From a virus: a stretch of 42,740 bases of DNA. The stretch is from positions 1 through 42,740 of the IMG/VR virus record IMGVR_UViG_3300017788_000058; one strand, 5' to 3'. The notes under the pieces were generated by a model. That model searched no databases. It had not been told where the DNA came from and was given only the letters and a program-made list of their open reading frames with translations. The position numbers and the translations under genes were made by a program. Below, piece by piece: positions 21,501-29,307 of this stretch (its first letter is position 1; every line of letters starts with the position of its first letter).

Positions 21501-24500
21501 AGCGAACGATATAAGCGGCCAGCCTTTATATCCTAATGACGATGTTATTACAATTAAAGAATTATTCAATCCTATTACAGGACAGTTGACAGAAACACGC
21601 TTCTATTACTGGGTAGTGAATAAAAATATAACTCCGAAGATTCCCGGAAGAAAAATTTCAGCTATCGATGTGAATATCTTAATATCTGAACCGTCGAGTG
21701 TTGGTCTAGTGTTTTATAGTATAATTGATTCTAAAACGATTCTTGCTTACAATTTTGAAAGATTATTTAGATCCGGAAATCTTTTGTTTAACATGGTCTA
21801 TTCTATCGATAATTCCTTATCTAATATTTCTCATAGAGAGTTTCAAATATTAGCAGAAGATTCGTTAGGCAGTCGACCCGACGAACAGTTAGAGAAAAAA
21901 TGGATTGATAGTCTGATCGGAATAGACGAGGTGGGTAATAGAATTCCGGATCCGTTATTATCAGAAAAACAAAAATATGGAGTTCAGTTTAGGCCGAGAC
22001 AAAGCATGTTTAAGAATAGAACACCGATTCTTAAAGATACTATTGAATATATCAACATGATATTAAAACAAGAAGCATTCTCGGACGTTGTAGATTTTAC
22101 ATTACTATCTTCTAAAGAAGATATACCAGTAGAAGAATTAAATTTATATGATGAAAGTGTTGATGGAGATATTGATCTAGATAATGTTGGAACAGTTAGA
22201 GTTAAACAGGCAATTTTAAAGGTTAACATAGTTGATGGTGCGATAGATACGATAGATATAGTAGATTCTGGTTTCGGATATAAGAAATCGCCACCGGTAG
22301 TTATTTCCGGAACAGGCCAGGGAGCCGAGGCGGTCGCCGAAATAGACAATCAAGGGAGAATAATTTCTGTTCTCGTATCAAACAAAGGTAAAAAGTATTC
22401 TTCGGCATTCGCTACCGCAAGACCTTTTTCTGTTCTGGTAAATTTTGATTCTACTCAAAATAATCTTTGGAGCATTTATTCTTGGGACGATGCAAGAAAG
22501 GTATTTTATAGAACTAGAACACAATCTTTCGATACATCAAAATTTTGGAAATATGTTGACTGGTGGAAGGAAGGATACTCTCCGTCTGATAGAATAGTTA
22601 AAGAATTAGATGGTTTTTATCAAGAACCCTCTGTCTCAATAGAAGTGGGTGATTTATTAAGATTATCATCATATGGTGATTCGGGATGGGCCGTCTTAGA
22701 AAAAATATCTGATCGACCTTCAGAATCAGAATCTAATTATGTTTTGGTAGGAAGGGGAAACGGTACAATAGAGTTGAGCGAAAGTCTCTATAATCGCAAT
22801 ATTTCTGGAGTAGGATTTGACACAATCACGTCTTTTGATACTGGCCTATATGATATCGAGAATACCAAAGAATTAAGAAATATTCTGAGAGCAGTACAGA
22901 AAGATATTTTTGTAGCAGATTATGAAATCGAATGGAATAAATTATTTTTTAAATCGATCAGATATGTTTTTGTCGAGCAAGAGTATGTAGACTGGGCATT
23001 TAAAACCAGTTTTGTAAAAGCGACACACAATGTTGGTAAACTACAGAAGAAATTAAATTACAAAAATGATAATATCGATTCCTATCTAGATTATCTAAAT
23101 GAGGTGAAGCCTTTTAGAACTACAGTTAGAAATTTCATAAGCGGATACGAACAGGACGAAGATTATAGATCTTCTGCTTCTGATTTTGATCTTCCGTCAG
23201 TCTATTCTAAAGTAGAAGGAAAAATAATCGAAGTTAATGAATCTTCGGGACTCGTTAATCAATATCCTTGGAAGTGGTATTTAGACAATACAGGATTCGG
23301 AATAACCTCCATTGAAATAGTAGATAATGGTTCAAACTATATAGTTCCACCTCAAGTTTTAATCATCGGAGATGGGGACGGGGCTGTCGCTAAAGCATAC
23401 ATTTCCAATGGAACGGTTTCTAAAATATTGGTAGTTAATCCAGGCTCGGGATATAGAACTGCACCTTTAATTTCTTTAGTGGGCGGTAATGGTTCGTCGG
23501 AGCGAATTGCTAGAGCTATCGCAATTTTAGGCGATTCTAAAATTAGAACTTTTGATCTTTCTATTAAATTTGATAGATTAAGTGAACAAGGCGAATACAG
23601 CGAATTTATTAAATCAGAAACATTTATAGCTACTGGGGCCAGTAGTGTATTTGAGCTAAGATACCCATCTACTCTAGATAAAACAAAAATTAAAGTTAGT
23701 TTAAATGATCAACTCATATTAAAAGATCAATATTCTTTATCTGTCTATAAAGCCTATAACAATACATATGAAGTTTTAAAAGGTAGACTTACTTTTACTG
23801 TAGTTCCTGCTTCCGGTGATGTAATCACTATTAATTATGAAATAAACGATGAGATTTTAGATAGCGTAAACAGAATTCAAAAATATTATCATCCGAGAAC
23901 CGGAATGAAATCGAGAGATCTTAATCAGCTAATGACTGGTATAGATTTTGGAGGTGTAAAAATTCAAGGAACGACCTTTGATGTTACGGGAGGTTGGGAT
24001 GCACTACCTTGGTTCACAGATACGTGGGATTCAGTGCAATCGGGTGCGGATCATTATGTTGTGGTAGACGGTAGCACTACTGCAGTAGTACTACCTTATG
24101 TTCCCCCTGTCGGACAACGGATAAACATTTATCTTAAAAGGGCCGGGGAAAGAAGGAATCGAGATATATTAAATCTTCAATTTGAAGATGAAATACCGGA
24201 ACCCCCTACGATAAGAATCGACGATCCTAATTACAGCGATCAATGGAATTCTAATTCGGTTATAAATCCTAATGCTCAGATGCCAACATTTATTGGCGAT
24301 GGATCTACAAGAATTGTAGAAATTGGAGAATACATTTCTTTGAATGCCGGCGATACGCTGATATTCAGACCCGAAGAAAGTGATGGTTCTGTAACAATTA
24401 CAGACAATAATATTTTAGATACATTGGTATCGGGAGGAACGTTATCTGCAGTCTCTGGCGCCTATTCGACAGCTAATGGAATAACTTCAGAAGAAATAGT

Positions 24501-26565
24501 CTTGGATGCAGGAAAATTTATTAGTCCCGAACAAGTTTTCGCTCCCGAGGAAAATATACCCGGACAGGTATTAGATAGTTTAAGTATTAAGGTATTTTCG
24601 ACGATAAGATCGGGTTCAACCCCATTGGAATCTTTTACAAGATTGAGCGACGGTATAACAAAAAATTATAAAATAAATTTACCAATAGTTGATATTAACT
24701 CGATTATAATATATGTAGATAAAGTCAAAAAGACCGTAAATCAAGACTATGAAGTTGATTTTTTGAACAATTCGATAAACTTCATTTCTGCTCCTATAAA
24801 CAATTCTGTGATAGAAATTTTTTCTATCGGTGTCGGCGGCCTGGGAATTTTAGACTATCAAAATTTTATTGCAGACGGAGAAACAAATTTATTTTTAACA
24901 TCAGCAAATTATTCCGATACGACATCGGTTTTTGTTACATTGGATGGAGTAGCTGTCGAAGCTTCATTTTTATCGAGCGATGAATTATTAGATGTAAAAA
25001 ACAGAACATTAATAAGGTTTGCAACTACGCCTTCGGTATTGTCTGTGATTAAAATAATCTGTCTATCATCTAGTGTAGATACAGATTCTTCCGGACTTTC
25101 GATTATAGGTATAAACAGACAAGAATTTGATTACGATGGAAGCACACGGTCATTTGATCTAGACAATTTTGTAAACTTATCTAGAGGATCGACAGTGGCT
25201 AGTTCTATAGTCGAAGTTAATAACATTGCATTAAGAGGCGTTGATTCTATATTTAAAATATATGATGGCCAAGATAACATATTGCTAGGAGTTGATCCTT
25301 TTGAAACGTCTGGAGCTATTTTACCTTCTAATATAAAAGTTTTTATAAATGGAATTCTAAAATTGTTGGTTCAGGATTATGACTATGACGGAATTACAAA
25401 AACACTAACATTAAATTCTGAATTTTTAAATATAGGTGATAGGATTAAAATAGAAGTCGATCTAAGGTCTGAATATGCTTTTGTTGATAACAATTTAATA
25501 ATTCTTCCTTCGGTTTCTCTACAAGAAGATGATGAAATAACTATAACTTGGTTTTCAGAATATCCTACTATGGATATAATTTCTGATGAATTTGTTGGTG
25601 GTAAAGTAAATTACAAACTGTCAACAGTTCCGCTGGACGCATCTTACGTGTGGGTTTACAAAAACGGACAACGACTTATTAAGGATGTAGAATATTCAGT
25701 TTCTATTCCGAGAGGAGTTGTTTATATAAAAAATGCTACTTCAAGTCAAGATTTAATTAAAATAGTTCAATTTGGTGATAGCTTATATAAAGATCCTTCT
25801 GCATACGAATTGTATAAAGATATGCTGAATATTAATTATTTTAGAAGATATTCTGTCGGAACAGTTATTCTAGAAAAAGATCTTTTATATTATGACAGTG
25901 AAATATTTGTTTTAAACGGAGACAGTTTACCCGATCCTAAGATTAATTCTAACAAACCAGGAATAATCACAATTAATGGTGAAAGGATTGCATATTTTCA
26001 AAAAACCGGTAATAGATTATTACAATTACGAAGGGGTCTTAGCGGCTCTTCTATAAAAGAAATTCATGCAAAAGGCTCGAATATCAACGATTCGAGTGAT
26101 ACCGAAGCTCTGCCCTATTCTGAAGAACAGCAAAAAGAAAGTTTTATTAGCGATGGTAGTACACTGTTAATAGGTCCTCTTCCTTATGTTCCAAATAAGG
26201 CGAACATAGATAATTGGTTTAAGACATCTATACCCGAAGAAAACGGGCCTTGTTATGAAGTAGAAGTGTTTGTCGGCGGAAGAAGATTAAGAAAAACATC
26301 GATAGAAATTTTTGACGAAACGCTAGCTGCTACTAGTCCAGAAGGAAACAGAACGCTCGAGGCAGATTTTTCAGTAGACGGCATAAGCCCAGTTATTCGA
26401 TTATCTGTGCCGGCCCCTGCAGGATCTAGAATTACGATAGTTAAAAAGACCGGAAAAGTGTGGTATGATAGAACTAACAGCGGGTTTACTGGAAATCAAT
26501 TGTTATCGAATTCTAATTCGATAGCTAAACTCATAGCTCAAAAGACTACTAAACTTCCCGAATAA
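12568..26565 (+). CDS. Giant gp7-like baseplate/virion protein, 4,665 residues, multi-domain mosaic
   Basis: One uninterrupted reading frame of 14 kb. The N-terminal ~190 residues (RTTELLPQVFQTENNEKFFG, GRRYGKTYNSSDIY, YQLEPGVVI) resemble gp7-type wedge proteins of marine T4-like phages; T4 gp7 is about 1,032 residues. The rest is beta-rich. Segments like CBM5/12 carbohydrate-binding modules (Y..GDIV.Y...W.S followed by FW or DW) lie at about 220-265, 1473-1514, 1729-1775, 2212-2260, 2405-2480 and 2525-2600. FG-GAP-like blades (FG-S-hydrophobic, then IGAPDSDG or ISAPGANN, then GSVYLF) span about 2180-2850. WVSTTLLPSEWAAL lies near 2959, GVQFRPRQSMFKNR near 3138, and G-x-GY paired beta repeats near 3222-3281 and 3579-3655. 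A conserved C-terminal part includes DFGGVKIQGTTFDVTGGWD (about 3792). Attachment by a gp7-like head with a host-facing body is inferred. Confidence 0.75.
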   Translation: MTDKIFPKSQLPLRRTTELLPQVFQTENNEKFFGAVVDPLVQPGILEKITGYIGRRYGKTYNSSDIYLDNDATLRSRYQLEPGVVINGDNESVSEFYDYIDLKNQIKFFGNTVERDDKITKQQHYTWSPPINWDKYVNYREYYWEPLCPPPIKVSGNYTKIISSYRVSLGLGSSWILSPDGATNNPMITLYRGQKYKFQINAPGEPFVLRTNYDTGSLIFNPNASYQTNQLVVFDNKVWRSKREISPLDGSTIDENSQDWELVEPVSAGKALDYDQGVINNRIEVGELVFEVPENAPDILFYQSAIDPNRLGKIIIANIDTNTFIDIEKEILGKVNYKSSNGVEFTNGLTIEFTGQVFPGKYSSGSWIVEGVGESITLTNVLDLVVPSLSAGAPDILFDIEGFDTEPFDDASAFPANKDYIVSARDSRDRNPWSRYNRWFHRSVLEYAYKSRGSDFPADENSRAKRPIIEFNSNLQLFNHGSIAKTTVDYIEDFTDDVFSKIEGSSGYNVDGEFLFDGARILVTADKDFLTNNKIYKVKFITHNGRRQIHLAEEPDAESIIGQGVLIRRGQKNSGLMYHYAKIPKFDENNKRIVGEEEKWISSQKKTGVNQPPLFDAYDESEVSFSDIQKYPVSTFSGTTIFSYRIGNGLKDTELGFSLRYLNIDNVGDIQFEWVWDNQEFSFLEDRTPITKSISSGYYKINGQGFENGWKLLDPKYQQILIDSVVLENDTDIIELKSIDWDSVTVFEIKFEINGFEEKLDYQRKNNIFSFNKRLKQGDILTVKILADTEPINGYYEIPLGLEKNPLNESLKYFTYGEAVDHVGSSLDFSKEFLGTYPGNSNLRDISNFKKFGKRFLKHEDLSPVSFLLLCDKVFNVIKSIKYSSKTYFEFKNNFISKSLELSFDENIPDFVDNIINEITKTKNSTTAFSDSDMIGSGAYKSIDYIVEDEGIKTFALKEKFNLTELSRKAVYVYHNDTHLIHGRDYTFDDTFAFLRLSINLQENDRLQIREYLSTSYNFIPPTPTKLGLYKKYLPKKFVDDTYSEPIEVIQGHDGSITVAYGDFRDDILLELEKRIYNNLKNNYDENYFNIDDIVSSYYHKSDYDKNHLDEILNQDFLGWISNSGLNYSKNTYFDSENSFTYTYSNMTDNIQSVNLPGYWRGVYKWFYGTDRPHRYPWEMLGFSEQPDWWEKEYGPAPYTNGNLLLWEDLEQGIIRQGERKGRYNRYKRAGILKYIPVDGDGKLLSPLDSGLASNFTLVNNRGSFKFGDVSPVEYAWRSSSNFPFSLVAALCLLRPFDYINKHLDNSSKIKNKLGQAVNKSTNKFSLLTDTFLPEVGGNLSSGLVNYINDYLKAQGIAPKDFIKKVQSIDVKLSSRISGFVDKDQQKYLLDSKSPRSTTSSIFIPAEDYDIIFNVSSPIEALSYSGVIIEKTETGWVMQGYDSLQPYFNYYEPIPGQKDPVVSVGGVSAPYKDWNENIIFGNGEITLYRGDFYRSIKTHNSGESFDKSLWTRLPKLPINGGVEAVIRKNFKTTLSTLSYGEELKTIQQIVDFLLGYEKYLESQGFVFDDYERSLQSSKNWTLSAKEFMFWTRHNWAVGSLISLSPSAKKVKINFPIGVADSILDSFYEYQLLKSDGRPLRIDLINVKRDFQNIEVSTTDDTQDGIYYLKLFYVLKEHVTIFNGRTVFNDVIFDKTTGYRQERIKTNGFRTLDWDGDYTSPGFLFDNVNIQSWQPFVDYKLGDIVSYKSFNWVSQINQQGTEVFDDSFWSRLDSAPVKKLIPNFDYRINLFEDYFEVNSNGVGQVQRDLARHFVGYQARQYLENLAEDPVSQFQIYQGFIREKGSKNSVTKVFDKLSQIDKPSLKISEEWALRLGKIGGYDQSTELEYKLDKEKFLLNPQPVSYVSSLPEFPADRYLRIIKDDFTIMPTGADVDLYPLKTYAEASLTAGYVNVDQIDLVLVNQEELTTFDINQLKEGNHIWFTFDNFSWSVYRFDRSSVLYIVGIERTSDTSVLVNFNRRHNFVVGEYLGFRVEGFTGFYEISSVEAQSISVSIQEENPDPLFDISTITPIYTLTLARYASYKDLSLNEAALLQDRSKIWIDKNQNNKWEVIEKKKQYQSKNLIDYGISSPLGAGSKVVYDDLNKLSIASIPGSGYVMTYIETSRGLGLRQILQTPGGFEDNLIGSFGQEMALSPDSRWLFVCSPSADDISSNYKGNFDPLSVYVEDDIVLYEGRLFKANGDVVGDGSSITVYSQDWSPATIIPAFSTASGQSFAKQGLVSIYEFVNQQWVLRQNFVSPRPDSYEYFGSAAAIGLSGSTYYAAISAPGANNNIGRVYIFVYRNNQWQILENSNYKGRYNPGTRFQGSVSFINGRSVLNVNSIDQGTLIESGMQISGSGILPQTYITGFISSSGTKGGIGQYILNKSMNVPLTTIEGTTFYAIGSIVYYDGYLWESKADNIGDFSTITIDSADWLRLDNITTPTSLPQNISIQDDGSTLSEGILSESQVAELVKIGDKFGSSITMNRDGSLLIIGAPDSDGQFFTNYKGIYRSDFEYIQGDVVKFQNRYHRLVNDGSVPADSTIRSYNQEPVGLPWQEVGDSTIETTGKVFIYERNSSDRYILKQTLTADSLSLYSDLESGIGISSGDKFGFSLDIDNSGTILTITSPEADLNFQNQGSVYLFTRSQGLSSEFRLTQKLESYEIFPNEYFGQSVCISPNMQKIVVGAKNSPFTSFINFDLSSTTFDRASTRFYFSTGFAGAAYIFERKDDRYFLVEKLQADPSPFESFGASVSCSDSVVLVGSPDYIAPAPHGAVVAYEGPKTGIIRLFRKDPSLSSWELISSQHDVVDIDKIRTVSIFDNNTSVKIADLDFVDPAKMKILGIAEQELKFKTEFDPAIYNIGNDQVIVDKDLAWTDTHVGELWWDISKAKWLDYEQGDLSYRIANWGKQATGSRIVICEWVSTTLLPSEWAALADTTEGLANDISGQPLYPNDDVITIKELFNPITGQLTETRFYYWVVNKNITPKIPGRKISAIDVNILISEPSSVGLVFYSIIDSKTILAYNFERLFRSGNLLFNMVYSIDNSLSNISHREFQILAEDSLGSRPDEQLEKKWIDSLIGIDEVGNRIPDPLLSEKQKYGVQFRPRQSMFKNRTPILKDTIEYINMILKQEAFSDVVDFTLLSSKEDIPVEELNLYDESVDGDIDLDNVGTVRVKQAILKVNIVDGAIDTIDIVDSGFGYKKSPPVVISGTGQGAEAVAEIDNQGRIISVLVSNKGKKYSSAFATARPFSVLVNFDSTQNNLWSIYSWDDARKVFYRTRTQSFDTSKFWKYVDWWKEGYSPSDRIVKELDGFYQEPSVSIEVGDLLRLSSYGDSGWAVLEKISDRPSESESNYVLVGRGNGTIELSESLYNRNISGVGFDTITSFDTGLYDIENTKELRNILRAVQKDIFVADYEIEWNKLFFKSIRYVFVEQEYVDWAFKTSFVKATHNVGKLQKKLNYKNDNIDSYLDYLNEVKPFRTTVRNFISGYEQDEDYRSSASDFDLPSVYSKVEGKIIEVNESSGLVNQYPWKWYLDNTGFGITSIEIVDNGSNYIVPPQVLIIGDGDGAVAKAYISNGTVSKILVVNPGSGYRTAPLISLVGGNGSSERIARAIAILGDSKIRTFDLSIKFDRLSEQGEYSEFIKSETFIATGASSVFELRYPSTLDKTKIKVSLNDQLILKDQYSLSVYKAYNNTYEVLKGRLTFTVVPASGDVITINYEINDEILDSVNRIQKYYHPRTGMKSRDLNQLMTGIDFGGVKIQGTTFDVTGGWDALPWFTDTWDSVQSGADHYVVVDGSTTAVVLPYVPPVGQRINIYLKRAGERRNRDILNLQFEDEIPEPPTIRIDDPNYSDQWNSNSVINPNAQMPTFIGDGSTRIVEIGEYISLNAGDTLIFRPEESDGSVTITDNNILDTLVSGGTLSAVSGAYSTANGITSEEIVLDAGKFISPEQVFAPEENIPGQVLDSLSIKVFSTIRSGSTPLESFTRLSDGITKNYKINLPIVDINSIIIYVDKVKKTVNQDYEVDFLNNSINFISAPINNSVIEIFSIGVGGLGILDYQNFIADGETNLFLTSANYSDTTSVFVTLDGVAVEASFLSSDELLDVKNRTLIRFATTPSVLSVIKIICLSSSVDTDSSGLSIIGINRQEFDYDGSTRSFDLDNFVNLSRGSTVASSIVEVNNIALRGVDSIFKIYDGQDNILLGVDPFETSGAILPSNIKVFINGILKLLVQDYDYDGITKTLTLNSEFLNIGDRIKIEVDLRSEYAFVDNNLIILPSVSLQEDDEITITWFSEYPTMDIISDEFVGGKVNYKLSTVPLDASYVWVYKNGQRLIKDVEYSVSIPRGVVYIKNATSSQDLIKIVQFGDSLYKDPSAYELYKDMLNINYFRRYSVGTVILEKDLLYYDSEIFVLNGDSLPDPKINSNKPGIITINGERIAYFQKTGNRLLQLRRGLSGSSIKEIHAKGSNINDSSDTEALPYSEEQQKESFISDGSTLLIGPLPYVPNKANIDNWFKTSIPEENGPCYEVEVFVGGRRLRKTSIEIFDETLAATSPEGNRTLEADFSVDGISPVIRLSVPAPAGSRITIVKKTGKVWYDRTNSGFTGNQLLSNSNSIAKLIAQKTTKLPE
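19122..21105 (+). other. FG-GAP-like propeller region with interleaved CBM5/12-like modules inside the giant protein
   Basis: At least five FG-x-S/A blades are readable: FGQEMALSPDSRWLFVCSP, FGSAAAIGLSG...ISAPGANNN, FGSSITMNRDGSLLIIGAPD, FGFSLDIDNSGTILTITSPE and FGQSVCISPNMQKIVVGAK, plus FGASVSCSDSVVLVGSPD. Three are followed by an NYKG-led module with Y/V-GD-V-x-Y/F-x-x-x-x-W/H, the spacing of chitin-binding type modules. The pattern suggests a beta-propeller whose blades carry binding insertions. This is a fold inference from motif spacing, not proven homology. Confidence 0.5.
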
Positions 26566-26568
26566 ATA
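26561..26568 (+). promoter_or_regulatory. Late promoter (AATAAATA) overlapping the giant gene stop
   Basis: AATAAATA shares its TAA (26563-26565) with the stop codon of the giant gene. It ends only five bases before the next ATG at 26574. With the usual gp55 spacing, the RNA would begin at or next to that ATG, giving a leaderless or nearly leaderless message. Confidence 0.6.
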
Positions 26569-26573
26569 TACAT

Positions 26574-27227
26574 ATGGATAATACAGAAACTATGGATCTT
26601 GATAAACCCCCCCAACATGCAGAACCGAATGAACAAGGAGGATTTCATTTTGAAGGACATATTAAAATTTATGATCCCGAAAATGGCGAAATTTTCATTG
26701 ATAAAAGAAATGCTATTCATTACGAAAATATGAGTATTGCGATGGTTCAGAGTATATCTAATCAAGGATTAGGTAGTATATATGAAATGTCTTTTGGTAA
26801 TGGCGGTACTACGGTAGATCCTACTGGATTAATAACTTATCTTACACCAAATACTATAGGTACTAATTCTAGCCTTTACAATCAGACTTTTACGAAAATA
26901 ATTGATCAGAATGCTGTAGAAAATACCGATTCTTTCAGAAATAAAATGGAGATCAGACACATAAGTGGAGCTACTTATAGTGACATTTTGGTTAGTTGTC
27001 TCCTAGATTACGGAGAACCGATCGGGCAAGAAGCTTTCGATAATGGAAAGAGTTTGGATGGAAATTTCGTTTTTGATGAACTAGGACTGAGAGCATTCAA
27101 TCCCAATGGTCAAGGAAAACTGCTTACACATGTTATTTTTCATCCTGTACAAAAATCGTTGAATAGACTCTTACAAATAGATTATACCGTTAGGGTGCAG
27201 AGCCTGACCGGCTTTACTGAGGTTTAA
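26574..27227 (+). CDS. Virion structural protein between baseplate and fibre genes
   Basis: This 217-residue protein is of a type common in marine T4-like phages near the baseplate-fibre junction; no exact role is known to me. Visible landmarks are GGFHFEGHIKIYDPENGE, DKRNAIHYENMS, YEMSFGNGGTTVD, SLYNQTFTKIID and a C-terminal strand set ending in VRVQSLTGF. No signal peptide or membrane segment is seen. The chosen start at 26574 lies five bases after a late promoter octamer; a second in-frame ATG at 26592 (Met7) would allow a short leader but has no Shine-Dalgarno sequence. The next gene starts three bases after its stop. A baseplate-to-fibre connector is a guess from position. Confidence 0.5.
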   Translation: MDNTETMDLDKPPQHAEPNEQGGFHFEGHIKIYDPENGEIFIDKRNAIHYENMSIAMVQSISNQGLGSIYEMSFGNGGTTVDPTGLITYLTPNTIGTNSSLYNQTFTKIIDQNAVENTDSFRNKMEIRHISGATYSDILVSCLLDYGEPIGQEAFDNGKSLDGNFVFDELGLRAFNPNGQGKLLTHVIFHPVQKSLNRLLQIDYTVRVQSLTGFTEV

Positions 27228-27229
27228 AG

Positions 27230-29296
27230 ATGCCATACATCGTTAATTTTACTGATAAAGATAACAAGGCTCCTATAACGGTTTTTGATAATACATCGAA
27301 TACTGATACCTCTTTAATTTTGCCTGGAAGAAACGTTGCCGGTTATGGACAAATTATCGCTGAAAATTTTATAGGAATTTTAGAAAATTTTGCTTCGACT
27401 TCAGCCCCTATAAATCCAGTAGAGGGCCAATTGTGGTACGATACTGAAGACAATGTTTTAAAATTATACGATGGAATTTTATGGAAAGCGGCTTCTAATA
27501 TACAGAAAAGTCCTACAGAACCGGCAGTAGACGAATCGAACGTAGGAGAGTTATGGGTAGATACTACTAATCAGCAGTTGAGAATCTATACAGGAACTAG
27601 ATGGATATTAGTTGGTCCAGTAGAAAGCACGATAGACGGATTAAGATATGGTCCTGTGATAGAGACTGTCATCGATTCTGACAATATCAATAGACCAATT
27701 TTAATTTTTTATCTAGCCGATATTCCGATTTTAATTGTTAGCAAGGATACTTTTACTCCTAAAATCATCATTGACGGGTATGACATTATTAGAACTGGCA
27801 TTAATATTACTTCTAATTCTATCTCGGATGTTTTTCCGAAATACCACGGGGTATCTGTGGGCGCCGAAAACTTAGTTATTTCAAATGTGCAGATACCTGC
27901 CGGAAGATTTTTAAGAAGTGATACCATTAATACAGTTGAAAACTCTTTTAATATCAGAGGTTCTGGCGGATTAACATTAGGAGTTGATGGAACTTTTAAT
28001 TTATCAACGACTTCTACAGCCGCTAAAATTTATAATTCTGCCGAAGGGAGTAGCTTAGATCTACAAACCAATAGAGATGGGATACCTAGCACTATATTAA
28101 GAATATTAGATGATAATGTAGGAATAAACAAGGCAGTTCCTGAAGAGGCACTAGATGTTGATGGGAATATTAGAACCAGCGGATCGATAATTTTAACTAA
28201 TACTACTGAAAGTTCAAATTTAAATAATGGTAGTTTTAGAACTGCTGGCGGAGCAGCTATTTCTAAAAATCTTTTGATAGGATCCGATCTCGATGTTGCC
28301 GGGATCACCCAGACAAGAAACATACAACCAAAAACCACTGATATCCATGACTGCGGAACTGCTGCAAGGAGATGGAACACCGTTAGAGCAAAAAGTATTA
28401 TAGCCGATACTATAGAAGGGGTATTACAGGGAAACATCAGTGGAAATGCTAATACAGCAACAAATTTAAAAAATGTCACTACTTTTCAATTGGCCGGCGA
28501 CGTTGTTTCTCCAGCCATACAATTTGATGGACAAGTTGGTAGTTACACTAAAATTTTTAACACACAGTTAACAGCCAATATTATTGTAAGTAAACCTCAA
28601 CCGTTTCCGAATTTTTCTTCCTCTGAAGATGAAATTTTAGTTTACAGGCCCTCTCAAGGTCTTTTAAAGCAACAAAGAGATGTCTTCATATCAGATCTAG
28701 GAGTTCCTATAGGTACTATATTACCGTTCGCAGGAATCAATGTTCCCAGAGGTTATCTGTTATGCGATGGCTCGGAAATTGAAAAAGTAAAATATCCAGA
28801 CTTGTTTGATGTGATAGGTAATACCTATGGAGTTGCTACATTAGGCTTTGATAGTTTTAAATTGCCAGATCTGCGAGGACGATTTGCTCTAGGCAGAGAT
28901 AACATGGACAACGGATTTACGGTTCCTAATTTAACTGGCGGAATAGTAGATGCGGGCGGCGGAGATACTAACAGAGTAGATGACGTGAATGCAGACATAA
29001 TTGGAGGCTCCGCTGGCCAGTCGAGAGTAGTTCTTGATTTGTCTAATCTGCCTGATCACCAACATACTTTAAACGTAAACGGTATTCAGTACGCAGCAGT
29101 TAGAGTGGATACTTCGATTAATGTCCCAGGAAAAACCGGATTAGGACCAACAGCTCCGGGGCAAGCACAGTACTTAGAAGATTCTGGTTTGGTTAGAAAA
29201 CCCAGTATTGATTTTAATCTTAGTGCTCCTGTAGGTATAATGAATCCTTATTTGACAGTCAACTATATGATCAGGTCAGGACCTGAGAGATTTTAA
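27230..29296 (+). CDS. Fibre protein A with shared N-terminal module and C-terminal tail collar domain
   Basis: This 688-residue protein is the first of four fibre paralogues. The N-terminal ~130 residues carry PGRNVAGYGQIIAENFIGIL and two tandem G-x-x-W-x-D-x-x-x-x-x-L-x-x-Y-x-G-x-x-W hairpins (GQLWYDTEDNVLKLYDG, GELWVDTTNQQLRIYTGTRW), probably the virion attachment part. The middle is beta-rich shaft. From about residue 490 a phage tail collar domain is clear: PIGTILPFAGINVPRGYLLC, DGSEIEKVKYPDLFDVIG and LPDLRGRFALGRDNM, with LPDHQHTL near 607. Collar domains occur in T4 gp12-like short tail fibres, where the HxH can bind metal. It ends about 11 bases before fibre B. An adhesin or fibre role is well supported; the receptor is unknown. 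Confidence 0.82.
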   Translation: MPYIVNFTDKDNKAPITVFDNTSNTDTSLILPGRNVAGYGQIIAENFIGILENFASTSAPINPVEGQLWYDTEDNVLKLYDGILWKAASNIQKSPTEPAVDESNVGELWVDTTNQQLRIYTGTRWILVGPVESTIDGLRYGPVIETVIDSDNINRPILIFYLADIPILIVSKDTFTPKIIIDGYDIIRTGINITSNSISDVFPKYHGVSVGAENLVISNVQIPAGRFLRSDTINTVENSFNIRGSGGLTLGVDGTFNLSTTSTAAKIYNSAEGSSLDLQTNRDGIPSTILRILDDNVGINKAVPEEALDVDGNIRTSGSIILTNTTESSNLNNGSFRTAGGAAISKNLLIGSDLDVAGITQTRNIQPKTTDIHDCGTAARRWNTVRAKSIIADTIEGVLQGNISGNANTATNLKNVTTFQLAGDVVSPAIQFDGQVGSYTKIFNTQLTANIIVSKPQPFPNFSSSEDEILVYRPSQGLLKQQRDVFISDLGVPIGTILPFAGINVPRGYLLCDGSEIEKVKYPDLFDVIGNTYGVATLGFDSFKLPDLRGRFALGRDNMDNGFTVPNLTGGIVDAGGGDTNRVDDVNADIIGGSAGQSRVVLDLSNLPDHQHTLNVNGIQYAAVRVDTSINVPGKTGLGPTAPGQAQYLEDSGLVRKPSIDFNLSAPVGIMNPYLTVNYMIRSGPERF

Positions 29297-29307
29297 TGGA
29301 ATAGCAA

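Noticed and set aside
28030-28479. 149-residue minus-strand frame opposite fibre A
   Set aside because: It is a hydrophobic shadow of the fibre coding sequence, with no start signals.
29271-29286. Inverted repeat TCAGGT-CAGG-ACCTGA at the end of fibre A, followed by a short T run, as a terminator
   Set aside because: The stem is only six pairs, the T run is four bases, it lies inside the coding end, and fibre B follows 11 bases later without its own promoter.
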